Below, piece after piece: positions 15,923 to 23,542 of a stretch of 64,000 nucleotides of DNA. The notes below the pieces were generated by a model, which had not been told where the DNA came from, made no database searches, and worked only from the letters and a program-made list of their open reading frames with translations. Source of the stretch: Neisseria sicca. Its GTDB lineage: Bacteria; Pseudomonadota; Gammaproteobacteria; Burkholderiales; Neisseriaceae. Within the stretch, counting starts at the first letter, position 1; each line of letters begins with the position of its first letter. The DNA lies in NCBI RefSeq assembly GCF_017753665.1, contig NZ_CP072524.1:496001-560000 (forward strand), in the 5' to 3' direction. A program made the translations under genes and the position numbers.

Positions 15923-17416
15923 ATGACTTTTCTAAAAGACATCACCTGGACAGAAATCTTCATTTTCGCCCACACCTGCGCCGCGCTCGGCTGCGTCTTG
16001 CGCGTGTTGTACAAACAAAAAAACATTGGCTCCACGTTTGCCTGGCTGATTATCCTCTTCCTTTTCCCTGTCTTCGGCACCATTGCCTACCTGCTTATCG
16101 GCGAGCCGCGGCTCGGCACGGCGCGGGCAAAGCGTACGGACGAGATGAACCGTTTTTATCAAGGTTTCGTCGAAACTTACCTGTCTAACCTTTACCTTGA
16201 TATCGGCGACAAAGTCAAATCCCGTTATCACGGCATCAGCAAAGTCGCTGCGAGCGGAACGGGACTTGGCGCGACGCGCAACAACGCCATGACGCTGCTG
16301 TCCACCACCGATGAAATCATCGACACCATGCTTGCCGACATCCGCGCCGCCCGCCATTCCTGCATGCTCGCCTTCTACATCATCGAACCCGAAGGCAGGA
16401 TAGAAGAACTGTTAAACGAACTCCTCGCCGCCGCCGACAGAGGTTTGGATTGCGCCATCCTCGCCGACGCCGTCGGCAGCAGCCGCTTTTTCGACAGCGG
16501 CTGGGTAGAAACCCTGCGCGAAGCCGGCGTAGAAGTCCACGCCTCATTGCCCGTCGGCGTCTGGCGCACCTTCTTCACCCGCACCGACCTGCGCAACCAC
16601 CGCAAAATCCTCGTCATCGACAGCAAAATCGGCTACACCGGCAGCTTCAACCTCGTCGATCCCCGCTTCTTCAAAAAAGATTCAGGCGTCGGCGAATGGG
16701 TGGACGTCATGATGCGCTGCACCGGCCCGCTGGTACTCGAACTCTCCGCCGTCTTCTTTGCCGACCTCGCCGTCGAAACAGACGAAAACCTCGAAGGCGT
16801 ACAGCAATATCTGACACAGGCACAAGAGCGCATTCCCGAAATCCTTCCCGAAAAAATGCAGCAGGGCGACATCGTTGCCCAAGTCATCCCCTCCGCGCCA
16901 GAACAAGGCAGCCACGTCATTTACGAAACCATCATCAGCGCGATTTACGCCGCCACCAAACAAATCACCATCACCACCCCCTATTTCGTCCCCGACGAAC
17001 CCCTCCTGATGGCATTGACCATCGCCGCCAAACGCGGAGTCAAAGTTACCCTGATCCTGCCTGCCAAAGTCGATTCCCTCATGGTACGCTACGCCTCCCG
17101 CGCCTACTACCCCATGCTGCTCGACGCAGGCGTCAAAATCGCCATGTTCGAAGGCGGGCTGCTACACGCCAAAACCATGACCATAGACGAAGACTACGTC
17201 CTCTTCGGCACGGTCAACATGGACATGCGCAGCTTCTTCCTCAACCTCGAAATCAGCCTCGCCATCTACGACCGCGACATCACCAAACAAATCTGCAACC
17301 TCCAACGCGACTACCTCAAAAACAGCAGCTACATCACCGTCAAAGCATGGCAGCAACGCTCCAAATTCCGCGGGCTGATAGAAAATACCGTCCGCCTGAT
17401 GAGTCCGCTGTTATAG
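15923..17416 (+). CDS. cls: Cardiolipin synthase, phospholipase D family
   Basis: Product of 497 residues that condenses phosphatidylglycerol into cardiolipin at the inner membrane. Two hydrophobic N-terminal segments (about 13-30 and 39-60) precede two PLD domains. Each has an HxK(x)4D motif: HRKILVIDSKIGYTGSFN in the first and HAKTMTIDEDYVLFGTVN in the second. Length fits ClsA-type enzymes. The ATG at 15923 is 36 bases beyond the Correia element, so the element may supply or disturb its promoter. A second Correia copy in opposite orientation lies just after the gene. Confidence 0.93.
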   Translation: MTFLKDITWTEIFIFAHTCAALGCVLRVLYKQKNIGSTFAWLIILFLFPVFGTIAYLLIGEPRLGTARAKRTDEMNRFYQGFVETYLSNLYLDIGDKVKSRYHGISKVAASGTGLGATRNNAMTLLSTTDEIIDTMLADIRAARHSCMLAFYIIEPEGRIEELLNELLAAADRGLDCAILADAVGSSRFFDSGWVETLREAGVEVHASLPVGVWRTFFTRTDLRNHRKILVIDSKIGYTGSFNLVDPRFFKKDSGVGEWVDVMMRCTGPLVLELSAVFFADLAVETDENLEGVQQYLTQAQERIPEILPEKMQQGDIVAQVIPSAPEQGSHVIYETIISAIYAATKQITITTPYFVPDEPLLMALTIAAKRGVKVTLILPAKVDSLMVRYASRAYYPMLLDAGVKIAMFEGGLLHAKTMTIDEDYVLFGTVNMDMRSFFLNLEISLAIYDRDITKQICNLQRDYLKNSSYITVKAWQQRSKFRGLIENTVRLMSPLL

Positions 17417-17441
17417 GCAGGCTTACCGTTCGTACAAAACC

Positions 17442-17486
17442 AAAGGTCGTCTGAAAAGCTTGGAACCTTTTTCAGACGACCCTTTT
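17442..17486 (+). terminator. Inverted DUS pair after cls
   Basis: DUS stem with one extra C in the right arm and a T run, between the cls stop and the second Correia element. Confidence 0.65.
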
Positions 17487-17493
17487 GTTTGGA

Positions 17494-17650
17494 TATAGTG
17501 GATTAAATTTAAATCAGGACAAGGCGACGAAGCCGCAGATAGTACAGATAGTACGGAACCGATTCACTTGGTGCTTCAGCACCTTAGAGAATCGTTCTCT
17601 TTGAGCTAAGGCGAGGCAACGCCGTACTGGTTTAAAGTTAATCCACTATA
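17494..17650 (-). repeat. Correia element, long form (157 bp), opposite orientation
   Basis: Same ends and interior as the copy at 15732-15886 but inverted: after TATAGTGGATTAA it reads AATCAGGACAAGGCGACG, the other end of the standard element. The two copies frame cls. Confidence 0.93.
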
Positions 17651-17772
17651 ACAGTTGTCAGCCCAAAGACAGATGGATAATATAAACCGAATATTTTTCA
17701 TCTCGCCCGCGCCCCGTAAACGAATATTCCCGGGCTTGGTGCTTGTAAAATTTGAGTCAAGAGGCAAAAAAA

Positions 17773-17955
17773 ATGAAAAAGAATTGGAACCAAATACTTG
17801 AATCAGCGCAACCCGTGGTTGATTTTTTGTCGTCAGACAGTTTCTTTTCCCGTCCTTATGATGGAGATCGTGAAAGATTTATCGTTACCGCCTCTCCAAC
17901 AAATTTACTTGTAACTCAGCACCAAATGTTAGAGCATGTTAAAACTGCTAAATAA
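17773..17955 (+). CDS. Small hypothetical protein, possibly a truncated remnant
   Basis: A 60-residue frame (MKKNWNQILESAQPVVDFLS) with GAGGCA before the ATG. It is polar, has no membrane segment, and matches no family I know. It lies first of three AT-rich genes after the Correia element and ends 19 bases before the next start. The short length and abrupt end suggest it may be what is left of a larger gene. Confidence 0.45.
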   Translation: MKKNWNQILESAQPVVDFLSSDSFFSRPYDGDRERFIVTASPTNLLVTQHQMLEHVKTAK

Positions 17956-17974
17956 TTAACACGGGATTATTGAT

Positions 17975-18430
17975 ATGAATATAACAGGAATAGAATACTT
18001 TGTTGTCTCAAATAAAAAACCTGATATTGTTTTGAATGGTTTCAATAAAGCAATAGCTGAGCTATGGCCAAATTGCATTATTTATGAGGATGACAAACTA
18101 TTTGATGGCAGTTTTTTTTATGGGTATGTTAAAGATCATGAAATGGAGAATTTCTCAGAAGAGAATGCTTATAAACTCGATCAACATGGAGAAGGCCAAA
18201 TATCATTGGCATGCCAGTACTATCGTTCATTAAGAATGAATACAATGGCAGATTATGCGTATTATGATGGATATGAAGACCTATATGATGACTGTCCTAA
18301 AGACAGTATCTTGAGAAAGAATATTTTTATACTTCATGAAATGTATTACTACACTCTTATATTACCGGATACACATGAACATCCTTTTAGCAGAAAAATA
18401 ATTAATATTTTAGAGGAAATTCTTTTATAA
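17975..18430 (+). CDS. Acidic hypothetical protein, possible orphan immunity protein
   Basis: Product of 151 residues, unrecognised, soluble and acidic (DYAYYDGYEDLYDDCPKDS). A GGGATTATTGAT stretch precedes the ATG without a strong Shine-Dalgarno. Size, acidity, AT-rich codons and the run of small unrelated genes resemble orphan immunity genes of polymorphic toxin systems. No toxin gene is adjacent, so this is only a working idea. Confidence 0.5.
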   Translation: MNITGIEYFVVSNKKPDIVLNGFNKAIAELWPNCIIYEDDKLFDGSFFYGYVKDHEMENFSEENAYKLDQHGEGQISLACQYYRSLRMNTMADYAYYDGYEDLYDDCPKDSILRKNIFILHEMYYYTLILPDTHEHPFSRKIINILEEILL

Positions 18431-18468
18431 GAATCTGAAATATAATTCAATTAACCAAGAATATAGAG

Positions 18469-18759
18469 ATGATTTTTAAAAATTTTGAAGAGTTTGAATC
18501 GAAGTTAGATAACCTATATGATAATGAACAATACGACATAGCCGATAGAAGCATGGAAAATCAGATAGATAATATTTGCAAACTATCTTCCTTTGAGGAA
18601 ATTGATCAGTATCTATGGTTTTATGCTTCTGTCGCCGGAGATTGCGAATCTTTCGGTAGATTTCAGAAATTATGTAGAAAATTAGTGTCTTTAAACAAGA
18701 TAAAATCGAGTGATTTAGCCAAATATGAAGAAAAATGTCCTGTTAACAGGTGGTTTTAG
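18469..18759 (+). CDS. Small acidic hypothetical protein
   Basis: Product of 96 residues (MIFKNFEEFESKLDNLYDNE), predicted all-helical and acidic, with no signal peptide or membrane segment. I know no family for it. It follows the preceding gene by 38 bases on the same strand and shares its AT-rich composition. It is the last gene before a convergent DUS terminator. Confidence 0.5.
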   Translation: MIFKNFEEFESKLDNLYDNEQYDIADRSMENQIDNICKLSSFEEIDQYLWFYASVAGDCESFGRFQKLCRKLVSLNKIKSSDLAKYEEKCPVNRWF

Positions 18760-18792
18760 TTAAGGATAGATCGGCTCAAAACCTAACATTTA

Positions 18793-18836
18793 AAAAGGTC
18801 GTCTGAAAAGCTTGAAATCCGTTTCAGACGACCTTT
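18793..18836. terminator. Inverted DUS pair between convergent genes
   Basis: DUS stem with T runs on both sides between the 96-aa gene and the convergent pseudouridine synthase gene. It can stop transcription from either side. Confidence 0.7.
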
Positions 18837-18855
18837 ATCAAAAACAACCCTATCG

Positions 18856-19779
18856 CTACAACTTAAAACCGCTTTCAAACATCCGTGCCTGTCCGCTGAC
18901 AGGATCGGTAAACTCAATTCGTTTTGCCAAAAGTTTTAAAGGTTTCCCATAATCCTCATCACCCGCCGCAGACGGAACGGGATAAAGCGCATCGTTCATC
19001 AGCGGCATGCCCAGGCTCATCATATGCACGCGCAGTTGGTGTTTCTTCCCTGTATGCGGCGTAAGGCGGTAGAGGCTGAACGCGCCGCGGTTTTCGATAA
19101 GCTCGATTGTTGTGTGCGCGTTCGGCTCACCTTCCACTTCAAGTGTCGTAAAAAACTTTTCCCCACGCACCATGCGTGAAGAAACATTTAGCGGATAAGC
19201 CAAATCCGTCCGCGTCGGCGCGATTGCCTCATAAGTTTTGCAGACAGTTTTATTTTGGAACATGGTTTGATAATCTCGGCGTGTGGCAGGATTGTGCGAC
19301 AGTAGCATGACCCCTGCCGTATCCTTATCCAAGCGGTGAATCGGCGTAATGTCCGCTACATTCAAATGCTGCAATTCCGGCCGCAGGCGCAGGCGGGTCA
19401 GCAGCGTTTCACGCAAAAAACGCCCGCTGGGGATGACGGGTAGAAAATGCGGTTTATCAACCACAATAAGATGCTCATCAACAAACAGAATCTTCTCTTC
19501 AAACGGAATCCGCGGTTCGCTATCTCTGCTGGTTTCACGGTAATAAAACATCATCTTGCCCGCTTCAAACACCGTATGCTCGTTAAACGGTGCCCCGTCC
19601 GCACCTACCACAAAACCGCTGTTCAGCCGCCTGCGCCAATTTTCTTCACCGACAAAAGGAAAACGTGTGCAGAGAAAATGCAGGAGCGGCAGGCCGTAAA
19701 ACTCTTTTTCATGCGGCAGCACCAAATAGCTGGGCTTTACACCGTTTAAAAGGGGGAGGGGATTAGAAGGTTTTTTCAT
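18856..19779 (-). CDS. RluA-family pseudouridine synthase
   Basis: Product of 307 residues. The catalytic motif ITPIHRLDKDTAGVMLLS (about 155-172) contains the invariant aspartate. The KPHFLPVIPSG and GKKHQLRVHMMSLGMP blocks also belong to the RluA/RluC/RluD superfamily. It has an N-terminal domain of about 90 residues (RRRLNSGFVVGADG) that resembles a degenerate S4 domain. The rRNA or tRNA target cannot be told from sequence. A CREE and decayed sequence lie upstream. Confidence 0.85.
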   Translation of the reverse strand: MKKPSNPLPLLNGVKPSYLVLPHEKEFYGLPLLHFLCTRFPFVGEENWRRRLNSGFVVGADGAPFNEHTVFEAGKMMFYYRETSRDSEPRIPFEEKILFVDEHLIVVDKPHFLPVIPSGRFLRETLLTRLRLRPELQHLNVADITPIHRLDKDTAGVMLLSHNPATRRDYQTMFQNKTVCKTYEAIAPTRTDLAYPLNVSSRMVRGEKFFTTLEVEGEPNAHTTIELIENRGAFSLYRLTPHTGKKHQLRVHMMSLGMPLMNDALYPVPSAAGDEDYGKPLKLLAKRIEFTDPVSGQARMFESGFKL

Positions 19780-20106
19780 GTGGCGGATTGCTTATAGAAA
19801 AAATTGTCTGAAAATGATTGAATGGTTCTGTAATTGATAAACTCAACTGTCTAAACGGCTTTAAGCTTTTAATTTGGATTTTGTCATCATTTATTTTAAA
19901 AAATTTACAAAAAAAATTGTTGACAATAAATATTTGAGAAATTAATTTTTGAAAAAATATGGTGAGAAATAGAGAAAGACATGAAAAATATTTTAATCCC
20001 AATTTTTCCCTTGTGCCGTCTGTTGCTTTAGCTGAACTTCCTTTAAATTTAGAGTCATTGTAGATTGATAGGGGAAAGGTCAAATCATGATATGCTGTCA
20101 GTTATG

Positions 20107-20213
20107 TATAGTGGATTAAATTTAAATCAGGACAAGGCGACGAAGCCGCAGACAGTACAGATAGTACGGCAAGGCGAGGCAACGCCGTACTGGTTTAAAG
20201 TTAATCCACTATA
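20107..20213 (-). repeat. Correia element, short form (107 bp)
   Basis: Ends TATAGTGGATTAAA and TTAATCCACTATA, with the 50-bp AGAGAACGATTCTC segment of the long form missing. It sits against the remnant at 20214-20480 and may have disrupted that gene. Confidence 0.9.
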
Positions 20214-20480
20214 AGTAGTGAAAGTCGGCATTCGGAATTATCTTCTACTATCTATATCCAAAAAGGCTCAGCAAGTTTTATTTCCATTCCAGCTGAACTT
20301 CGAAAAAATAATCGAAATACGAATATGGGTTTGAGTATGGTAGGCATACGTTATGTCATAAGCGAAAAGGCAGAATTGTATGATAACGTCAGTTATTTAT
20401 GGGTGGAAAGCCGTAATTTAAATGGTATGCTAAAAATAAAGCCAAGGATAAGAGCCTATCAAATATCAATTAGGGATTAA
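20214..20480 (+). pseudogene. Coding remnant without a start, cut by a Correia element
   Basis: A coherent frame runs from the edge of the Correia element to TAA at 20478. It includes STIYIQKGSASFISIPAELR, GLSMVGIRYVISEKAELYD and a KIKPRIRAYQISIRD end. It has no upstream start because the frame is closed inside the element. Natural residue patterns suggest the 3' end of a real, AT-rich gene. I do not recognise the family. Confidence 0.45.
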
Positions 20481-20644
20481 TTATAATGCTGTTTAGGACG
20501 GTAAAAATCCGGCTTTATTAAATCATTTGTTGGCTGTTGGCAGAGTTGTAGAAGGAGCTGTCGGTGGATATGCACCATCATATTGATCCGAACCTTCTCC
20601 ATCAAGAAAGCAGCCGCTGACTCCTAGTTGAATGGTGATGCGAA
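20481..20644. other. Decayed intergenic sequence
   Basis: Contains a short frame reading DGKNPALLNHLLAVGRVVEG, then GAVGGYAPSY and a stop, without a start codon. It looks like another small gene fragment. Nothing intact is seen here. Confidence 0.3.
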
Positions 20645-20809
20645 ATGTCAAATTTTTACATAACATTTGCTTTGATGATTGCATTCAATATTATTTTACG
20701 CAAATTATATATAAAATTTGCTTGTAAAAATGGTTGGTGTGAGTTCATCTATTATTTTGTTATCTTTTTTATTAATGTTCACATATTTGTTCGTTATGTG
20801 AAATGGTGA
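20645..20809 (+). CDS. Possible 54-aa membrane protein
   Basis: Frame MSNFYITFALMIAFNIILRK continues to a second hydrophobic stretch (FIYYFVIFFINVHIFV) and ends YVKW. Two short membrane helices with basic turns would be plausible. There is only a weak ribosome binding site and the neighbourhood is decayed, so it may be a fragment or chance frame. Confidence 0.3.
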   Translation: MSNFYITFALMIAFNIILRKLYIKFACKNGWCEFIYYFVIFFINVHIFVRYVKW

Positions 20810-21000
20810 GATACACGGCAGTCAAGATGATATATGTTGCGTATATTTATTTTTTATGAATATTATGCTGATAGTGTTAACTTTTATACAAATTATTTAT
20901 AGAGAGGATGCTGAACGTGATACGTCGTTTTTTACTCGAAGTCCGAAACGTCAGACGGAGTTCGCAGTCTGACAGATAAAATGGTGGCGTGCATTTTGAA

Positions 21001-21052
21001 TTTGAGCGAAAAGGTCGTCTGAAAATTTTTTCAGACGACCTTTTCGCTCAAA
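21001..21052. repeat. Perfect 25-bp-arm palindrome built around a DUS pair
   Basis: Both arms match for 25 bases around a two-base loop. The core is the DUS pair, and the outer TTTGAGCGAAA / TTTCGCTCAAA is also perfectly complementary. No complete gene ends directly before it; hisS starts about 80 bases after it. Confidence 0.8.
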
Positions 21053-21092
21053 TCCTTCGTTGCCCAAACCTCACAACTCCTTAAAAATCAGC

Positions 21093-21098
21093 TATAAT
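21093..21098 (+). promoter_or_regulatory. Probable -10 box for hisS
   Basis: A perfect TATAAT lies 36 bases before the hisS ATG. The matching -35 region (TCACAA, 16-base spacer) is poor. Confidence 0.35.
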
Positions 21099-21133
21099 TG
21101 CCGACTATTTTGATTCCGGTATCCCTATTTGAA

Positions 21134-22429
21134 ATGGCACAAAAAATCCAATCCGTCAAAGGCATGAACGACCTTTTGCCCGTCGAACAGAAAGATTTCA
21201 AGCTGACCGCTGCGTTTTGGCAGGCGTTTGAAGATGTGGTCGGCAGCTGGACGCGTGCTTATGGTTATCAGCAAATCCGTACGCCTATTGTCGAGCAGAC
21301 GGGTTTGTTTGTCCGCTCCATCGGTGAAGAAACCGATGTGGTCGGCAAGGAAATGTATACTTTTTCCGATTCCAACGATTCTTTGAGCCTGAGCCTGCGG
21401 CCGGAAGGTACGGCATCCTGCCTGCGCGCGGTGGTCGAACACAATTTGTTGTACAACAGCCCGCAAAAGCTGTGGTACATGGGGCCGATGTTCCGCCGCG
21501 AACGCCCGCAAAAAGGACGCTACCGCCAGTTTCATCAAGTCGGCATCGAGGCGTTGGGTTTTGAAGGTCCGGACATCGACGCCGAAATCATCGCCATGTC
21601 GGCGGATTTATGGGACAAGCTGGGTATCCGCGATTACCTGACTTTGGAAATCAACAGTTTGGGCAATCGCGAAGAACGTGCGGCGCACCGTGCGGCTTTG
21701 GTCGAATATCTGACCCGTTATGAAAACAAATTGGACGAAGACAGCAAACGTCGTCTGAAAACCAATCCGTTGCGCGTTTTGGATTCCAAAAATCCCGATT
21801 TGCAGGAAATCTGCAATGCCGCGCCGCATCTGACCGATTATCTGGGCGAAGAGTCGCGCAATCATTACAGCCGTTTCAAAGCCATGCTGGAAGGCTTGGG
21901 CATCCGATATGTTGAAAATCCGCGACTGGTGCGCGGCTTGGATTATTACAACCAGACTGTTTTTGAATGGACGACCGACAAACTCGGCGCGCAGGCTACG
22001 GTGTGCGGCGGCGGACGCTACGACGGTTTGATTGAAGAACTCGGCGGCAAGCCCGCTCCGTCCATTGGTTTTGCAATGGGTATCGAGCGTTTGCTGCTGC
22101 TGGTTAGCGAATACGGTTCGCTGGAAGTCAATGCCGCGCCTGACGTGTACGCCATGCATCAGGGCGAGGGCGCGGATTTGCAAGTGATGAAATACGCACA
22201 AGCCCTACGCGCACAAGGTTTCAACGTGATGCAGCATTCCGGCTATCAAAGCCTGAAAGCGCAAATGAAAAAAGCCGACAACAGCGGCGCGCGCTTTGCC
22301 CTGATTGTCGCGCAAGACGAATTGGCGAACGGTACGGTTACACTTAAAGATATGAACGGTGCACACGGTCAGCAAACCGTCGCCACCGACGATTTAATCC
22401 ACACTTTACAACAATGGAAGAACGCATAA
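21134..22429 (+). CDS. hisS: Histidyl-tRNA synthetase
   Basis: Class II aminoacyl-tRNA synthetase of 431 residues. Visible landmarks are SVKGMNDLLPVEQ at the start, RPEGTASCLRAVVEHNL, motif 2 FRRERPQKGRYRQFHQVGIE, the histidine-binding VRGLDYYNQTVFEW, and motif 3 around IGFAMGIERLLLL. The C-terminal anticodon-binding domain ends the protein. The start at 21134 fits the family N-terminus (MAQKIQSVKGMND). The frame also opens upstream at 21098, inside the probable promoter. Its stop codon is directly followed by the next start. Confidence 0.97.
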   Translation: MAQKIQSVKGMNDLLPVEQKDFKLTAAFWQAFEDVVGSWTRAYGYQQIRTPIVEQTGLFVRSIGEETDVVGKEMYTFSDSNDSLSLSLRPEGTASCLRAVVEHNLLYNSPQKLWYMGPMFRRERPQKGRYRQFHQVGIEALGFEGPDIDAEIIAMSADLWDKLGIRDYLTLEINSLGNREERAAHRAALVEYLTRYENKLDEDSKRRLKTNPLRVLDSKNPDLQEICNAAPHLTDYLGEESRNHYSRFKAMLEGLGIRYVENPRLVRGLDYYNQTVFEWTTDKLGAQATVCGGGRYDGLIEELGGKPAPSIGFAMGIERLLLLVSEYGSLEVNAAPDVYAMHQGEGADLQVMKYAQALRAQGFNVMQHSGYQSLKAQMKKADNSGARFALIVAQDELANGTVTLKDMNGAHGQQTVATDDLIHTLQQWKNA

Positions 22430-23059
22430 ATGGCAGCCCATCTCGAAGAACAACAAGAGTTAGACAATTTTAAATACTTTTGGAAAACTACCGGCCGATG
22501 GCTGTTTGCCCTGCTGATGGCGGCGGCGTTGGGCTATTTGGGCTATACCATGTATAAAAGCCATAAAGCCTCGAAAAATCAGGAAGCTGCTGCGGTATTG
22601 GCGAAAATCGTCGATAAAATGCAGGCAAAAGCCTCGCAAGCCGAAGTTAACGCCGATTTGACCAATCTTCAGCAAAACTATTCTGATTCCATTGCCGCAG
22701 CGCAAGCGACGCTGATGGCAGCTGCGACCGAATATGATGCCCGCCGTTACGACGTGGCTGAAGGTCATCTGAACTGGGTGTTGCAAAACCAAAAAGCCCC
22801 GCTGGTTCAAGCATTGGCGGCGCAGCGTTTGGGTATCGTTTTGTTGCAGCAGAAAAAATACGATGCCGCGATTGCAGCATTGAACACCAAAGTTGAAGCC
22901 GATTTCGAGCCGCTGCTGTTGGAAGCGAAAGGCGATGTTTACGCCGCGCAAAACAAAACCAAAGAAGCCGCGCAAAGCTATCAGCAGGCTTTGGAAAAGC
23001 TGCCAAAAGACGCCATTGAACGCGAATTGCTGCAAATGAAGCTGGATTCGCAAAAATAA
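22430..23059 (+). CDS. yfgM: YfgM-like tetratricopeptide membrane protein
   Basis: Product of 209 residues with one N-terminal membrane helix (about 22-42) and a periplasmic TPR-like domain (AAAQATLMAAATEYDARRYD, YAAQNKTKEAAQSYQQALEK). In E. coli YfgM is an ancillary SecYEG subunit that links the translocon to periplasmic chaperones, and the gene also follows hisS there. There is no gap to hisS, so the two are co-transcribed and probably coupled. The related BamB gene does not follow here; der does. Confidence 0.85.
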   Translation: MAAHLEEQQELDNFKYFWKTTGRWLFALLMAAALGYLGYTMYKSHKASKNQEAAAVLAKIVDKMQAKASQAEVNADLTNLQQNYSDSIAAAQATLMAAATEYDARRYDVAEGHLNWVLQNQKAPLVQALAAQRLGIVLLQQKKYDAAIAALNTKVEADFEPLLLEAKGDVYAAQNKTKEAAQSYQQALEKLPKDAIERELLQMKLDSQK

Positions 23060-23143
23060 GGTCGTCTGAAAAATTGAGAGACGTATGCGGCTTGTCGGAA
23101 TCTTTCCGGCAAGCCTTGTCTGTTTTAATTGTGTTCCACTTTA

Positions 23144-23436
23144 TATAGCGGGAGACCTTTGCAATAACATAGGTTACTAAAATTTTATGCTCAATCTCAT
23201 TTTCAAAATGCAAAATTTTTCTGATTTTTCCTAATTTTTGCTCAATATTAGGAAGGTTTTAGGCAATTGAAAATTTTTTGGCGCATTTTTATGCGTCAAA
23301 TTTCGTTAACAGACTATTTTTGCAAAGGTCTCAGCGGATTAAAATAAAAATGAGACAAGGCGGCAATGTCCGCCGTGTATAGATCGTACATAAGGACGTT
23401 GGCAATGCCGTATCATTGCAATTTTCATCCACTATA
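23144..23436. repeat. Short-form Correia element split by an AT-rich repeat
   Basis: The left end TATAGCGG and right end ATCCACTATA belong to one degenerate Correia element. An insertion occupies 23152-23332. Without the insertion and one 5-bp duplication it would be about 107 bp, the same as the copy at 20107. Confidence 0.7.
23152..23332. repeat. AT-rich neisserial repeat (ATR-like, 181 bp)
   Basis: Begins GAGACCTTTGCAA and ends TTGCAAAGGTCTC, a perfect inverted terminal repeat, with a very AT-rich interior. It is flanked on both sides by AGCGG, a likely 5-bp target duplication. Size and ends fit the ATR family described in meningococcal genomes; the family name is from memory. Confidence 0.75.
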
Positions 23437-23542
23437 TTTTCAGACGACCCCTTATCCTTTTTAACCCACCGTGTTTTGAAAAACACCTGCTCGTGTTGCA
23501 GGTTCGCTTCCGAACCGACACTTGACACAGAAAGACTCCATC

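Noticed and set aside
19763..20083. 106-codon minus-strand frame upstream of the RluA-type gene
   Set aside because: It overlaps the pseudouridine synthase start, runs through AT-rich spacer and has a chance-like composition.
20908..20979. 23-codon frame (MLNVIRRFLLEVRN) with AGAGAGG next to the ATG
   Set aside because: The AGAGAGG is directly adjacent to the ATG, too close for a working site, and the stretch is in decayed DNA.
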